Below, in pieces: positions 43,868 through 51,916 of a DNA stretch of 64,000 nt. Position numbers and translations under genes: made by a program. The notes beneath the pieces are model-generated. The model was given only the letters and a program-made list of their open reading frames with translations, was not told the DNA's origin and did not search any database. The DNA comes from Microbacterium oleivorans (lineage in GTDB: Bacteria; Actinomycetota; Actinomycetes; Actinomycetales; Microbacteriaceae): NCBI RefSeq assembly GCF_001644225.1, contig NZ_LSTV01000003.1, positions 124,001-188,000 of the forward strand, read 5' to 3'. Each line of letters begins with the position of its first letter. The stretch's first letter is position 1.

Positions 43868-45016
43868 ACCGCCTCCACCGACGTGCTCCCGTGGGGCGAG
43901 GTCTGGGGTCAGGACGAGGCCGTCGCGCAGTTGCGGGCCGCGGCATCCGACCCCTCTCAGCTGGCGCACGCGTGGCTCATCACGGGGCCGCCGGGATCGG
44001 GCCGGTCGACCCTCGCGTACGCGTTCGCGGCGGCGCTCATCGCCGAACCGGGCGACGAGAACGCGATGCGGCAGGTCATGGCGCGGACCCACCCCGACCT
44101 CGCGGCCCTCCGCACCGAGGGCGTCATCATCTCGATCAAAGAGGCGCGCTCGCTCGTCGAACGGTCCTACTTCTCGCCGTCGCTCGGGCGCTACCGGGTC
44201 ATGGTCATGGAGGACGCCGACCGCATGGTGGAGCGGACGAGCAACGTCCTGCTGAAGGCCCTCGAGGAGCCGCCCGAGCAGACCGTCTGGATCCTCTGCG
44301 CGCCGAGTGACGCGGACCTGCTCCCCACGATCCGCTCACGCGTGCGCATCCTGCGGCTGCGCGAGCCCGACGTCGCCGACGTGGCCCGGCTCATCGTCCA
44401 GCGGACGGGCGTCGACGAGGCCGTGGCGGAGCAGTCGGCCCGGCTCGCGCAGCGCCACATCGGCATGGCGCAGCGGTTGGCGACGGATGCGGCATCCCGT
44501 GAGCGTCGCGAGCGCACCCTCCGCGCGGTCCTCCGTGTGCGCGGTGTCGGCGATGCGGTCGAGGTTGCGGCCACGATCGTGCAGTCCGCGACCGACGACG
44601 CGAAGGCGCTCACCGCGGAACGCGACGAGAGCGAGCGCGAGGCGCTGTTGCGCACGCTCGGGGTCGCTCCGGGCAGCGCCGTGCCTCCCGCCGTGCGCAG
44701 CCAGGTCAGCGCCCTCGAGGACGAGCAGAAGCGGCGCGCGACCCGCAGCCTGCGCGACGGGATCGACCGGGTGCTGACCGACCTCGAGTCGCTCTACCGC
44801 GACGCGCTCATGCGGCAGTTCGGCCGCGAGACCGAGCTCATCAACCGCGAGCTCACGCCCGACATCGAGGCGCTCGCGGCGGCGTGGACGCCGCAGCACA
44901 CCCTCACCGTCCTCGACGCCATCGCGCTCACGCGCACCAACCTGCAGGGCAACGCCGCCCCCGCCCTGGCCCTCGAGAGCATGCTGATCACCGTCGCGAC
45001 GGGGCGCGCGGCGTGA
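43865..45016 (+). CDS. holB: DNA polymerase III subunit delta prime
   Basis: 383 residues. The P-loop-like ITGPPGSGRSTLA (40-52) has Arg in place of the usual Lys, so ATP hydrolysis is doubtful, as in other delta-prime subunits. VMEDADRMVERTSNVLLKALEEPPEQ and IRSRVRILRL (sensor) are clear. The zinc-binding cysteine cluster common in this family is missing: after AFAAALIAEP comes GDENAMRQVM. It is a clamp-loader stator. The next gene starts within its stop. Confidence 0.93.
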   Translation: MTASTDVLPWGEVWGQDEAVAQLRAAASDPSQLAHAWLITGPPGSGRSTLAYAFAAALIAEPGDENAMRQVMARTHPDLAALRTEGVIISIKEARSLVERSYFSPSLGRYRVMVMEDADRMVERTSNVLLKALEEPPEQTVWILCAPSDADLLPTIRSRVRILRLREPDVADVARLIVQRTGVDEAVAEQSARLAQRHIGMAQRLATDAASRERRERTLRAVLRVRGVGDAVEVAATIVQSATDDAKALTAERDESEREALLRTLGVAPGSAVPPAVRSQVSALEDEQKRRATRSLRDGIDRVLTDLESLYRDALMRQFGRETELINRELTPDIEALAAAWTPQHTLTVLDAIALTRTNLQGNAAPALALESMLITVATGRAA

Positions 45017-46560
45017 TCCGCGGCGCGCTCCGCCGCGCGGCGGCCGCCGTCCTGGCGGCCGGTCTCGCGGCGGCGATGCTCGCCGGCTGCACCCCGAGGA
45101 CGCCCGTCGCCCCCGACCGCACGCCGGTGGTCTCCGGCGCCCCCGCCGGCTTCGAGGACTACTACGGCCAGGACGTCGCGTGGGAGCAGTGCACCGGCTT
45201 CGACGACGGGGGCTACTTCTGCGGCACGATCACCGCGCCGCGCGACTGGACCGCCCCGGACGCCGGCGACCTCGACCTCGCCGTCATCGTCCGCGTCGCC
45301 TCGAACGGCGAGTCGAAGGGGTCGCTGTTCGTCAACCCCGGCGGACCGGGTGCGAGCGGCGTTGACATGGTCCAGCAGTCCGCAGGTTTCGCCGTGGGAC
45401 CCGAGCTGTTGCAGTCGTACGACGTCGTCGGCTTCGATCCGCGCGGGGTCGGACGCTCCACGGCGGTGCGCTGCCTCGACGCCGCCGCGATGGACCGGTA
45501 CCTCTTCGACATCCCCGCCGCCCCGCGCGGCACGCCCGAGCGCGTCGGCGAGCAGCGGCAGTCGGCCGCCGCGTTCGCCCGCGCCTGCGACGCGAACAGC
45601 GGCGGCATCCTGCCCTTCATCACCACCGAGAACGCGGCCCGCGACCTCGACCTCATGCGCGCTGTGCTCGGCGACGAGAAGCTCGCCTACCTCGGATACT
45701 CGTACGGATCGTTCCTCGGCGCGACGTACGCGAAGCTCTTCCCGCAGAACGTCGGCCGGGTCGTCCTCGACGGCGGACTCGACCCGTCGATCCCGGGCGC
45801 GATCGTCGGCGCGCGACAGGCGGCCGGTTTCCAATCCGCGCTCGATGCCTATCTGACCTGGTGCCTCGCCGGCTCGGACTGCCCGTTCGACGGGGCGCAG
45901 GACGCGGCGCAGCAGCAGCTCGAGGATGCGCTCGCCGCCGTCGACGCGTCCCCGCTGCCGGCCTCGGACGGGCGGATGCTGGGGGCCGACTCACTCGTGA
46001 TGGGCATCATCTCGGCGCTCTACAGCGAGGGCAGCTGGATGACCCTCTCCTCGGCGCTCACCGCGGTCCTCGAAGGCGACCCCGACGAGATGTTCGACCT
46101 CGTCGACCGCTACTACAACCGCTACGACGGGTCGTACCTCGACAACTCGACGGAGGCGTTCTCGGCGTACAACTGCATGGATTACCCGGCCGACCCCGCC
46201 GACGTCGTCGCCGAGGCGGAGGCGCAGGTCGCCGAGGACGCGCCCACCTTCGCGCCGTACTGGAGCTCCGACGTCGACCTCTGCGACGAATGGCCCTACC
46301 CGCCCACGGGTACCCGCAACGAGATCACCGCCGACGGGGCGGCGCCGATCCTCGTCATCGGCACCACGAACGACCCCGCGACCCCCTACGAGTGGTCGGC
46401 GGCACTGGCCGAGCAGCTGAGCTCCGGCATCCTGATCACGCGGGTGGGGGAGGGGCACACCGGGTTCAACAAGGGGAACGCCTGCGTCGACGAGACCGTC
46501 GTGGCGTACGTCGAGGACGGCGAGGTGCCCACCGGCGACGTCCGCTGCGACGCCGGATAG
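45013..46560 (+). CDS. Alpha/beta-hydrolase lipoprotein (tripeptidyl aminopeptidase-like)
   Basis: 515 residues. A lipoprotein signal with lipobox LAGC (Cys26) predicts export and lipid anchoring. The nucleophile Ser230 lies in GYSYGS, the Asp region in GTTNDPATPY, and the His in GEGHTGF near the C-terminus; the TAP-like C-terminal domain is present. The family includes mycobacterial Hip1/CaeA-like proteases and Streptomyces SlpD/SlpE-type peptidases. Its GTG start overlaps the holB stop. Confidence 0.92.
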   Translation: MIRGALRRAAAAVLAAGLAAAMLAGCTPRTPVAPDRTPVVSGAPAGFEDYYGQDVAWEQCTGFDDGGYFCGTITAPRDWTAPDAGDLDLAVIVRVASNGESKGSLFVNPGGPGASGVDMVQQSAGFAVGPELLQSYDVVGFDPRGVGRSTAVRCLDAAAMDRYLFDIPAAPRGTPERVGEQRQSAAAFARACDANSGGILPFITTENAARDLDLMRAVLGDEKLAYLGYSYGSFLGATYAKLFPQNVGRVVLDGGLDPSIPGAIVGARQAAGFQSALDAYLTWCLAGSDCPFDGAQDAAQQQLEDALAAVDASPLPASDGRMLGADSLVMGIISALYSEGSWMTLSSALTAVLEGDPDEMFDLVDRYYNRYDGSYLDNSTEAFSAYNCMDYPADPADVVAEAEAQVAEDAPTFAPYWSSDVDLCDEWPYPPTGTRNEITADGAAPILVIGTTNDPATPYEWSAALAEQLSSGILITRVGEGHTGFNKGNACVDETVVAYVEDGEVPTGDVRCDAG

Positions 46561-46627
46561 GGGCGCGTTCGCACCATCCCCTCGGACCCTGTAGGATCGA
46601 TGATCGTGCAACGCGCGAGCGAAGCGC

Positions 46628-46703
46628 GCCACCTTAGCTCAGACGGCAGAGCGATTCACTCGTAATGAATAGGTCAAGGGTTCGATTCCCTTAGGTGGCT
46701 CCA
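46628..46703 (+). tRNA. tRNA-Thr(CGT)
   Basis: Acceptor GCCACCT (46628-46634) pairs with AGGTGGC (46693-46699); the anticodon loop CTCGTAA carries CGT, reading ACG. CCA is encoded at 46701-46703. A -10 box TAGGAT lies at 46592-46597. Confidence 0.95.
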
Positions 46704-46720
46704 GAACAGAGGACACACGG

Positions 46721-47110
46721 GTGACACAGGCCCTCGATGCGATTCTCGAGATCTTCTCGTGGGTGGGCTTCGGGGCTGCCGTCGTCTTCGGGATCGCCGC
46801 CGTCGTCGTGTGGGCGTCCGACGGCACTTGGCTCCCCGCGGACGCGTACCTCGACGAGGACGGTCGCACCCTGCGGTGGCTCGACGACGCGGGCGAGGTG
46901 AACGCCGCCGAGCTGTCCGCTCACGACCGCGATCACCTCCGGGCAGGCGGCACGGCGCGCATCTGGTATCGCCACGGCTGGCGCGACCGCATGCGGTTCA
47001 CGAGGCGTCCGCCCGTCCTGCGCCTGCTGGTGGGGCTCGCGATCGGCGGCGGTGTCCTGGGCGTCGTCTCGGTGCTCGCCTCGGTGATCGTCTTCTTCCT
47101 GCGATCCTGA
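46721..47110 (+). CDS. Small membrane protein of unknown function
   Basis: 129 residues with a hydrophobic helix near each end (about 10-32 and 103-127) and a soluble middle of about 70 residues with RYWDRM-type aromatic/charged content (RIWYRHGWRDRMRF). I do not recognise the family. The GTG start follows 18 bp after the tRNA-Thr CCA, so it may be cotranscribed with the tRNA; no separate promoter is seen. Confidence 0.75.
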   Translation: MTQALDAILEIFSWVGFGAAVVFGIAAVVVWASDGTWLPADAYLDEDGRTLRWLDDAGEVNAAELSAHDRDHLRAGGTARIWYRHGWRDRMRFTRRPPVLRLLVGLAIGGGVLGVVSVLASVIVFFLRS

Positions 47111-47112
47111 GA

Positions 47113-47151
47113 TTGTTGTAAAAGCGTATATCTAGATAAGCTAGGTATATG
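47113..47151 (+). promoter_or_regulatory. Promoter-operator with palindrome, MMPL transporter
   Basis: An AT-rich island holds the inverted repeat TATATCTAG (47127-47135) and CTAGGTATA (47141-47149), 8 of 9 positions matching, with spacer ATAAG. The -10 box TAAGCT (47137-47142) lies in the middle and the ATG begins six bases later, so a bound repressor would cover the -10 box and start codon. TTGTTG at 47113-47118 could be the -35. No regulator gene is adjacent. Confidence 0.65.
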
Positions 47152-49383
47152 TCCTCCGCATCGACACCCTCGCGCTGGCTGCGCATCGCGCTTCCGCTCG
47201 TCCTCGTGGTCATCTGGCTCGCCGGGGGATCCATCGGCGGGCCCTACTTCGGCAAGGTCGAGGAGGTCTCGACGAACGACCAGTCGAGCTTCCTGCCGCA
47301 GAGCGCCGAGTCGACGCAGGTGCAGGAGCGCCTCGACGACTTCCTCGGCGGCGACGCGATCCCGGCGCTCGTCGTCTTCGAGGGCACCGGCAGCCTCGAC
47401 GCCGCCGACCTCGAGGGCGTGCAGACCGTCGCCGACGAGATCGGTGCGCTCGAGGGCGTCCTCGAGGTCTCGCCCGCCATCCCGTCCGAGGACGGCGAGG
47501 CGGCGCAGGTGGTGGTCTCCATCGACGCTTCGGCGGAGGTCACCGACATCGTCGGCGAGGTGCGAGAACTCGTCGCGGCGGACGCTCCCGACTCACTGCA
47601 GGCGTGGGTCACCGGTCCCGCTGGCTTCACCGCCGACCTCGCGACCGGCTTCACCGGCATCGACGGCCTGCTGCTGCTCGTCGCGCTCGGCGCCGTGTTC
47701 GTCATCCTCGTGGTCGTCTACCGGTCGCCGCTGCTGCCGATCCTCGTGCTGCTGACTTCGGTGTTCGCCCTCTGCGTCGCGCTGCTGAGCGTATGGTGGC
47801 TCGCGAAGGCGGGGATCGTCGTCCTCAACGGTCAGGTCCAGGGCATCCTCTTCATCCTCGTCATCGGCGCCGCGACCGACTACGCCCTGCTCTACGTCGC
47901 GCGCTTCCGGGAGGCGATCGGGGAGGGCCGCCGGAGGTGGGATGCCGCGACCGCCGCCTGGAAGGGGTCGATCGAACCCATCCTCGCCTCGGGCGGCACG
48001 GTCATCGCGGGCCTGCTCTGCCTGCTGCTGAGCGACCTCGCGAGCAACCGTGCCCTCGGCCCCATCGCCTCGATCGGCATCGCGTTCGCGATGCTGTCGG
48101 CGCTGACCTTCCTGCCCGCGCTCCTCGCGCTCGTCGGGCGCGCGGCGTTCTGGCCGTTCATCCCGAAGACCGGCATGGCGGAGCTCCCCGCCGACTTGAC
48201 GCAGCCCACCCGCGGCCTGTGGGCGAAGCTCGCACGGTTCGTCGCGCGCCGCGCGCGGGTCGTCTGGATCCTCTCGACGGTCGTGCTGCTGGCGGCATCC
48301 GTCGGTGTCACCCAGCTGAAGGCGGACGGCGTCCCGGCCAGCGAACTCGTGCTGGGGGAGTCCCAGGCGCGGGACGGCGGGGTCGTGCTCGCCGAGCACT
48401 TCCCGGCGGGGTCGGGCAGCCCGCTCTACGTCATCGTGTCCGAGGGCGACGCCCCCGAGGCGGCCGAGCTCGTCGCCGGTCAGGACGGGGTCGACTCCGT
48501 CGGCGTCGTGGCCGACGACACCCCCTCGGGGCAGGCCGCCGTCAGCGTCGAGGGCGGCGAGCTCGTCCTCGCGCCGCAGGGCCCTCCCGGGACGCCGGCC
48601 CCCGAGCCGACCGTCGACGGCGGCGACGTCATGCTCGTGGCCACCCTCTCGGACGCGGCGGACTCGCTCGAGGCCGAGCAGACGGTGCGCGACCTGCGAG
48701 CCTCCCTCGCCGACGCGTCGTTCGACGGGATCGTCGGCGGCACCACCGCCGTCGACCTCGACACGAACGACACCTCGATCCGCGACCGGACGGTGATCAT
48801 CCCCGTCATCCTCGTCGTCGTGCTGCTGATCCTCATGCTGCTGCTGCGCTCGGTGCTCGCACCGGTGCTACTGATCCTCAGCGTCATCGTGTCGTTCGCG
48901 GCGGCGTTGGGGGTGAGCGCGCTCGTCTTCAACGACGTGTTCGGGTTCCCGGGCGGGGATCCCGCCGTCCCGCTCTACGGCTTCGTCTTCCTCGTCGCCC
49001 TCGGCATCGACTACAACATCTTCCTCATGTCGCGGGTGCGCGAGGAGTCGCTGGCGCACGGGACGCGCCGCGGCATCCTCCGCGGGCTCGTCGCGACGGG
49101 CGGGGTGATCACCTCGGCGGGCCTCGTGCTGGCGGCGACGTTCGCGGCGCTCGGCGTGATCCAGATCCTCTTCCTCGTCCAGCTCGCCTTCATCGTCGCC
49201 TTCGGCGTGCTGCTCGACACGTTCATCGTGCGCTCGCTGCTCGTGCCGGCCCTCGCGTACGACATCGGCCGGAAGATCTGGTGGCCCTCGAAGCTGTCCC
49301 GTGTCGATGCGGAGGATGCGCCTGCGGACGCCGCGCCGGAGGAGATGACGCGCGCCGAGTACCGCCGCACGCTCGACGCGTGA
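47149..49383 (+). CDS. MMPL-family RND transporter
   Basis: 744 residues with about 11-12 helices in two halves. The characteristic acidic proton-relay motifs GAATDYALLYVARFRE (Asp244) and GIDYNIFLMSRVREE (Asp621) are present, one per half. MMPL proteins export lipids or hydrophobic molecules driven by proton motive force. The leaderless start at 47149 sits inside a palindromic operator, so expression is likely induced by a ligand. No periplasmic or regulator partner is adjacent. Confidence 0.93.
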   Translation: MSSASTPSRWLRIALPLVLVVIWLAGGSIGGPYFGKVEEVSTNDQSSFLPQSAESTQVQERLDDFLGGDAIPALVVFEGTGSLDAADLEGVQTVADEIGALEGVLEVSPAIPSEDGEAAQVVVSIDASAEVTDIVGEVRELVAADAPDSLQAWVTGPAGFTADLATGFTGIDGLLLLVALGAVFVILVVVYRSPLLPILVLLTSVFALCVALLSVWWLAKAGIVVLNGQVQGILFILVIGAATDYALLYVARFREAIGEGRRRWDAATAAWKGSIEPILASGGTVIAGLLCLLLSDLASNRALGPIASIGIAFAMLSALTFLPALLALVGRAAFWPFIPKTGMAELPADLTQPTRGLWAKLARFVARRARVVWILSTVVLLAASVGVTQLKADGVPASELVLGESQARDGGVVLAEHFPAGSGSPLYVIVSEGDAPEAAELVAGQDGVDSVGVVADDTPSGQAAVSVEGGELVLAPQGPPGTPAPEPTVDGGDVMLVATLSDAADSLEAEQTVRDLRASLADASFDGIVGGTTAVDLDTNDTSIRDRTVIIPVILVVVLLILMLLLRSVLAPVLLILSVIVSFAAALGVSALVFNDVFGFPGGDPAVPLYGFVFLVALGIDYNIFLMSRVREESLAHGTRRGILRGLVATGGVITSAGLVLAATFAALGVIQILFLVQLAFIVAFGVLLDTFIVRSLLVPALAYDIGRKIWWPSKLSRVDAEDAPADAAPEEMTRAEYRRTLDA

Positions 49384-49392
49384 GGGGCGCCG

Positions 49393-49785
49393 TCAGTCGA
49401 CCGAGCGGCGGCGGGCGACGAGCGCGGCCACGAGGCGCCATCCCACCAGCAGCAGGAGCAGGACGGATGCCGCGACGATGACGAAGGCGACCTGCACGCC
49501 CTGACCGGAGAGGGCGCGCAGCATCATGCCGCCCGCGACGGTGACCGCCCACACCGGGATGCCGGTGCGCACCACCGCGAGCGGGGCGCGCCAGGCGAGG
49601 GCCACCAGCCAGCCGGCCACGAGGGCGGCGACGAAGGGCCCCGCCGTCGTCGCGAGACCCGCGAACGGCGCCTCGGAATGGCTGGCCCGTCCGATCGCGG
49701 CGAAGACCGTGACCAGCACGACGTCGAGGCCGAGGGCGGCGAGGATGCCTGCGGTCGAGCGGCGGTCGCGGACGGGGACGGTCAT
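49393..49785 (-). CDS. DUF3054 membrane protein
   Basis: 130 residues, four predicted helices. The DUF3054 pattern (DVVLVTVFAAIGRASH at the start, then GLATTAGPFVAALVAGW, then GIPVWAVTVAGGMMLRA) is clear. Function is unknown. It is divergent from the nicotinamidase gene and both have leaderless promoters in the 71-bp gap. Confidence 0.9.
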   Translation of the reverse strand: MTVPVRDRRSTAGILAALGLDVVLVTVFAAIGRASHSEAPFAGLATTAGPFVAALVAGWLVALAWRAPLAVVRTGIPVWAVTVAGGMMLRALSGQGVQVAFVIVAASVLLLLLVGWRLVAALVARRRSVD

Positions 49786-49856
49786 GGCGCCAGCGTAGCC
49801 GCGCCGCCCGCGACACGGAGATGACCGCCGGCCCCGCGCCGTCGTACCCTCGTCAC
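49786..49856. promoter_or_regulatory. Divergent leaderless promoter pair
   Basis: Minus strand: TACGCT (49797-49792), six bases, ATG at 49785. Plus strand: TACCCT (49845-49850), six bases, ATG at 49857. Both genes should start translation at the first or near-first nucleotide of the RNA. Confidence 0.6.
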
Positions 49857-50456
49857 ATGACCCGAGCGCTGTTCATCGTCGATGTGCAGAACGATTTCAC
49901 CGAGGGCGGGGCCCTGGGCGTCGACGGAGGGGATGCGGTCGCCGCAGCGATCACGTCACACCTGAGAGCCCACGCCGCCGACTACGACCTCATCGTCGCC
50001 TCGCGCGACTGGCACGACGGCGACGGCGACAACGGCGGGCACTTCGCCGCCGAGCCCGACTTCGTCGACTCGTGGCCCGTGCACTGCGTCGCGGGCACCC
50101 CGGGCGCGGACTACGACCCCGGCCTCGACACGAGCACGGTCACGCACCACGTCAAGAAGGGGCAGGGCCAGCCCGCCTACTCGCTGTTCGAAGGGGTGAC
50201 GGATGCCGGTGAGACGGTCGCCGACCTCTTGACGGCGCACGGCGTGGTCGACGTCGACGTCACCGGGATCGCCACGGATCACTGCGTGCGGGCATCCGCC
50301 CTCGACGCGATCGCGCACGGGCGACGGGTGCGCATCCTCACCGACCTCATCGCCGGCGTCGCGCCCGCCCCCAGCGAAGCCGCGCTCGCCGAACTCGCGC
50401 ACGCCGGTGCCGAGCTCGCCTCGTCGACGGGCAACCGGGACGAGAGCGGCCGGTGA
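49857..50456 (+). CDS. Nicotinamidase / isochorismatase-family hydrolase
   Basis: 199 residues. The nicotinamidase catalytic triad is intact: Asp9 in VDVQNDF, Lys100/101 in HVKKGQ and Cys143 in ATDHCVRAS; SRDWHDG gives the metal-binding region. It converts nicotinamide to nicotinate in NAD salvage (PncA-like); pyrazinamide is another substrate of the family. It is translated from a leaderless start and coupled to the DUF2510 gene by a GTGA overlap. Confidence 0.92.
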   Translation: MTRALFIVDVQNDFTEGGALGVDGGDAVAAAITSHLRAHAADYDLIVASRDWHDGDGDNGGHFAAEPDFVDSWPVHCVAGTPGADYDPGLDTSTVTHHVKKGQGQPAYSLFEGVTDAGETVADLLTAHGVVDVDVTGIATDHCVRASALDAIAHGRRVRILTDLIAGVAPAPSEAALAELAHAGAELASSTGNRDESGR

Positions 50457-51127
50457 GCCGTCAGGCGCCCGCGGGCTGGTACCCCGACCCGGGCGAGCCG
50501 GATCAGCTGCGATGGTGGGACGGCACGGAGTGGGCGACCGACACGGTCGCCCCCCGCACACCGGTCGCGGTCGACGACCCGGAACCCGCCGCTGCCCCGG
50601 CGCCCGCCCCCACGTCTTCTCTCAACCCCGCCCCGGCGCCCACTCCCGCCCCGGCACCCGGCGCCGCGCGCGCCGGCACCGTCTGGATCTGGGCGGCGAT
50701 CGCGGCATCCGTGCTGCCGCTCTACACGGGGGCGTTCCTCGACGGGGAGGCGGTCGCGCGGCTGTTCGGTGAGGCGTCCGCCGCGCTGACGCCGGCGGGG
50801 TGGATCGTCGCCGGCCTCAGCCTGCTGGTCGTCGTCGACCTCGTGCTCGTCGCCCTCGCGGTGCTGTTCGCGCGCCTCGACCATCGCGCGCTGCGGCGTC
50901 GCGGCATCCCGTCGCCCTTCGGCTGGGGATGGGCCGCGCTCGCCTTCGTCGCCACCCTGGGCGTCTACGTCGCGGGTCGCACGTTCGTCGTGCACCGCGA
51001 GACGGGCCGCGGGCTCGCGCCGTTCTGGGGCTGGCTGATCGCGACCGCCGTCGGCCTGGTCGTCTTCGCCGTCTGGATCACCCTGTTCTCGGACGCGGCG
51101 TGGGAGGCGGTCACCACCGCACGGTGA
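50453..51127 (+). CDS. DUF2510 membrane protein
   Basis: 224 residues. The N-terminal DUF2510 module PAGWYPDPGEPDQLRWWDG (5-23) is followed by a Pro/Ala-rich linker (about 35-72) and four membrane helices. DUF2510 is a tryptophan-rich actinobacterial domain of unknown function found at the N-terminus of diverse membrane proteins. GTG start overlaps the nicotinamidase stop. Confidence 0.88.
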   Translation: MSRQAPAGWYPDPGEPDQLRWWDGTEWATDTVAPRTPVAVDDPEPAAAPAPAPTSSLNPAPAPTPAPAPGAARAGTVWIWAAIAASVLPLYTGAFLDGEAVARLFGEASAALTPAGWIVAGLSLLVVVDLVLVALAVLFARLDHRALRRRGIPSPFGWGWAALAFVATLGVYVAGRTFVVHRETGRGLAPFWGWLIATAVGLVVFAVWITLFSDAAWEAVTTAR

Positions 51128-51130
51128 CGC

Positions 51131-51751
51131 TCAGCGAGCGGGCGTGTTCCCTTTCGATCGATTGTGCGACGCCACATTCGGAGCTTTCTCACGCCGCTCG
51201 ATCAGGCGAATCAAGCTGTCGGCGCTATCGAGCTCCACCGAGCGAAGCGCGGCGTCCAGCACCTCATCGTCAATGTGAACCGGTCGCCGGAACGGAGCAG
51301 TCCCATATCCCGTGAACTCTGAAAGGAGGCGCCGCGCAGTCGCAAGGTCGAGGAACACGGCCACGGCTTCGATGAGTTCTTCGCGAGCGAGAGCGCTCTC
51401 AGCGGATACGGCCAGCCGTCTCGACCGAAGACGCCGCAACTGGCTGTATCGCCTTAGAGATCCAAAAGACCTCCTGAGTGTCTCTGCGTCGGCGTTCGCC
51501 GCGAGCGCTTTTCTGTCTTCGTGGGTGATCTGAGGCTCTGAGTCGAGCTCATCGCCCCACCACATTCTTCGCGCGATCGTGTCGTGGACTGCTTCCATGC
51601 TCCCCGAGATCTCATCACGCACGAGCCTGGCAGCCGCACGCATCAGTTCGGCCTGCATCAGGCGACTCCTCCGCGACTCCACCAGTGTGAAGATCGACTG
51701 TGCGAGCACTGCGACTAGCGCTGCGAGCGCTACGGCGGATCCTTCGTCCAC
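51131..51751 (-). CDS. Hypothetical membrane-anchored protein, atypical composition
   Basis: 206 residues: one N-terminal membrane helix (VALAALVAVLAQSIFTLVES, 6-25), then charged helical sequence rich in Arg, Glu and Leu. I recognise no family. The GC content (about 57-60 percent by eye) and codon use (more A/T-ending codons such as CGA, TCA, GAA) differ from the flanks, which suggests recent acquisition. No transposase or repeat marks its borders. The start ATG is plausible but has no clear ribosome-binding site. Confidence 0.7.
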   Translation of the reverse strand: MDEGSAVALAALVAVLAQSIFTLVESRRSRLMQAELMRAAARLVRDEISGSMEAVHDTIARRMWWGDELDSEPQITHEDRKALAANADAETLRRSFGSLRRYSQLRRLRSRRLAVSAESALAREELIEAVAVFLDLATARRLLSEFTGYGTAPFRRPVHIDDEVLDAALRSVELDSADSLIRLIERREKAPNVASHNRSKGNTPAR

Positions 51752-51916
51752 GCTTGCCTACTCTCCGTCCGCGTCCGAACGTCGGGCGCCTCCTTCACGG
51801 TAGCGCGACGACTGGCCGAACGTCGCGAGGCGGCTGCCTGACCCGACGCCGTCACACATCGTCGGCGGGGTGTCAACCGGCATCCGCTCGGTCCGCGCCC
51901 CGGGAAGACTCGCGTC
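51752..51916 (+). promoter_or_regulatory. Region upstream of GH15
   Basis: 165 bp with a weak leaderless-type box AAGACT (51905-51910) six bases before the ATG at 51917. Two copies of CCGAACGTCG occur (near 51776 and 51817). Nothing else stands out. Confidence 0.3.

Noticed and set aside
46628..47151. tRNA-Thr as an integration site for an island carrying the MMPL gene
   Set aside because: No integrase, no repeat of the tRNA 3' end downstream, and flanking genes have normal composition.
51131..51751. Low-GC gene as part of a mobile element
   Set aside because: No transposase, recombinase or terminal repeats on either side; only composition differs.
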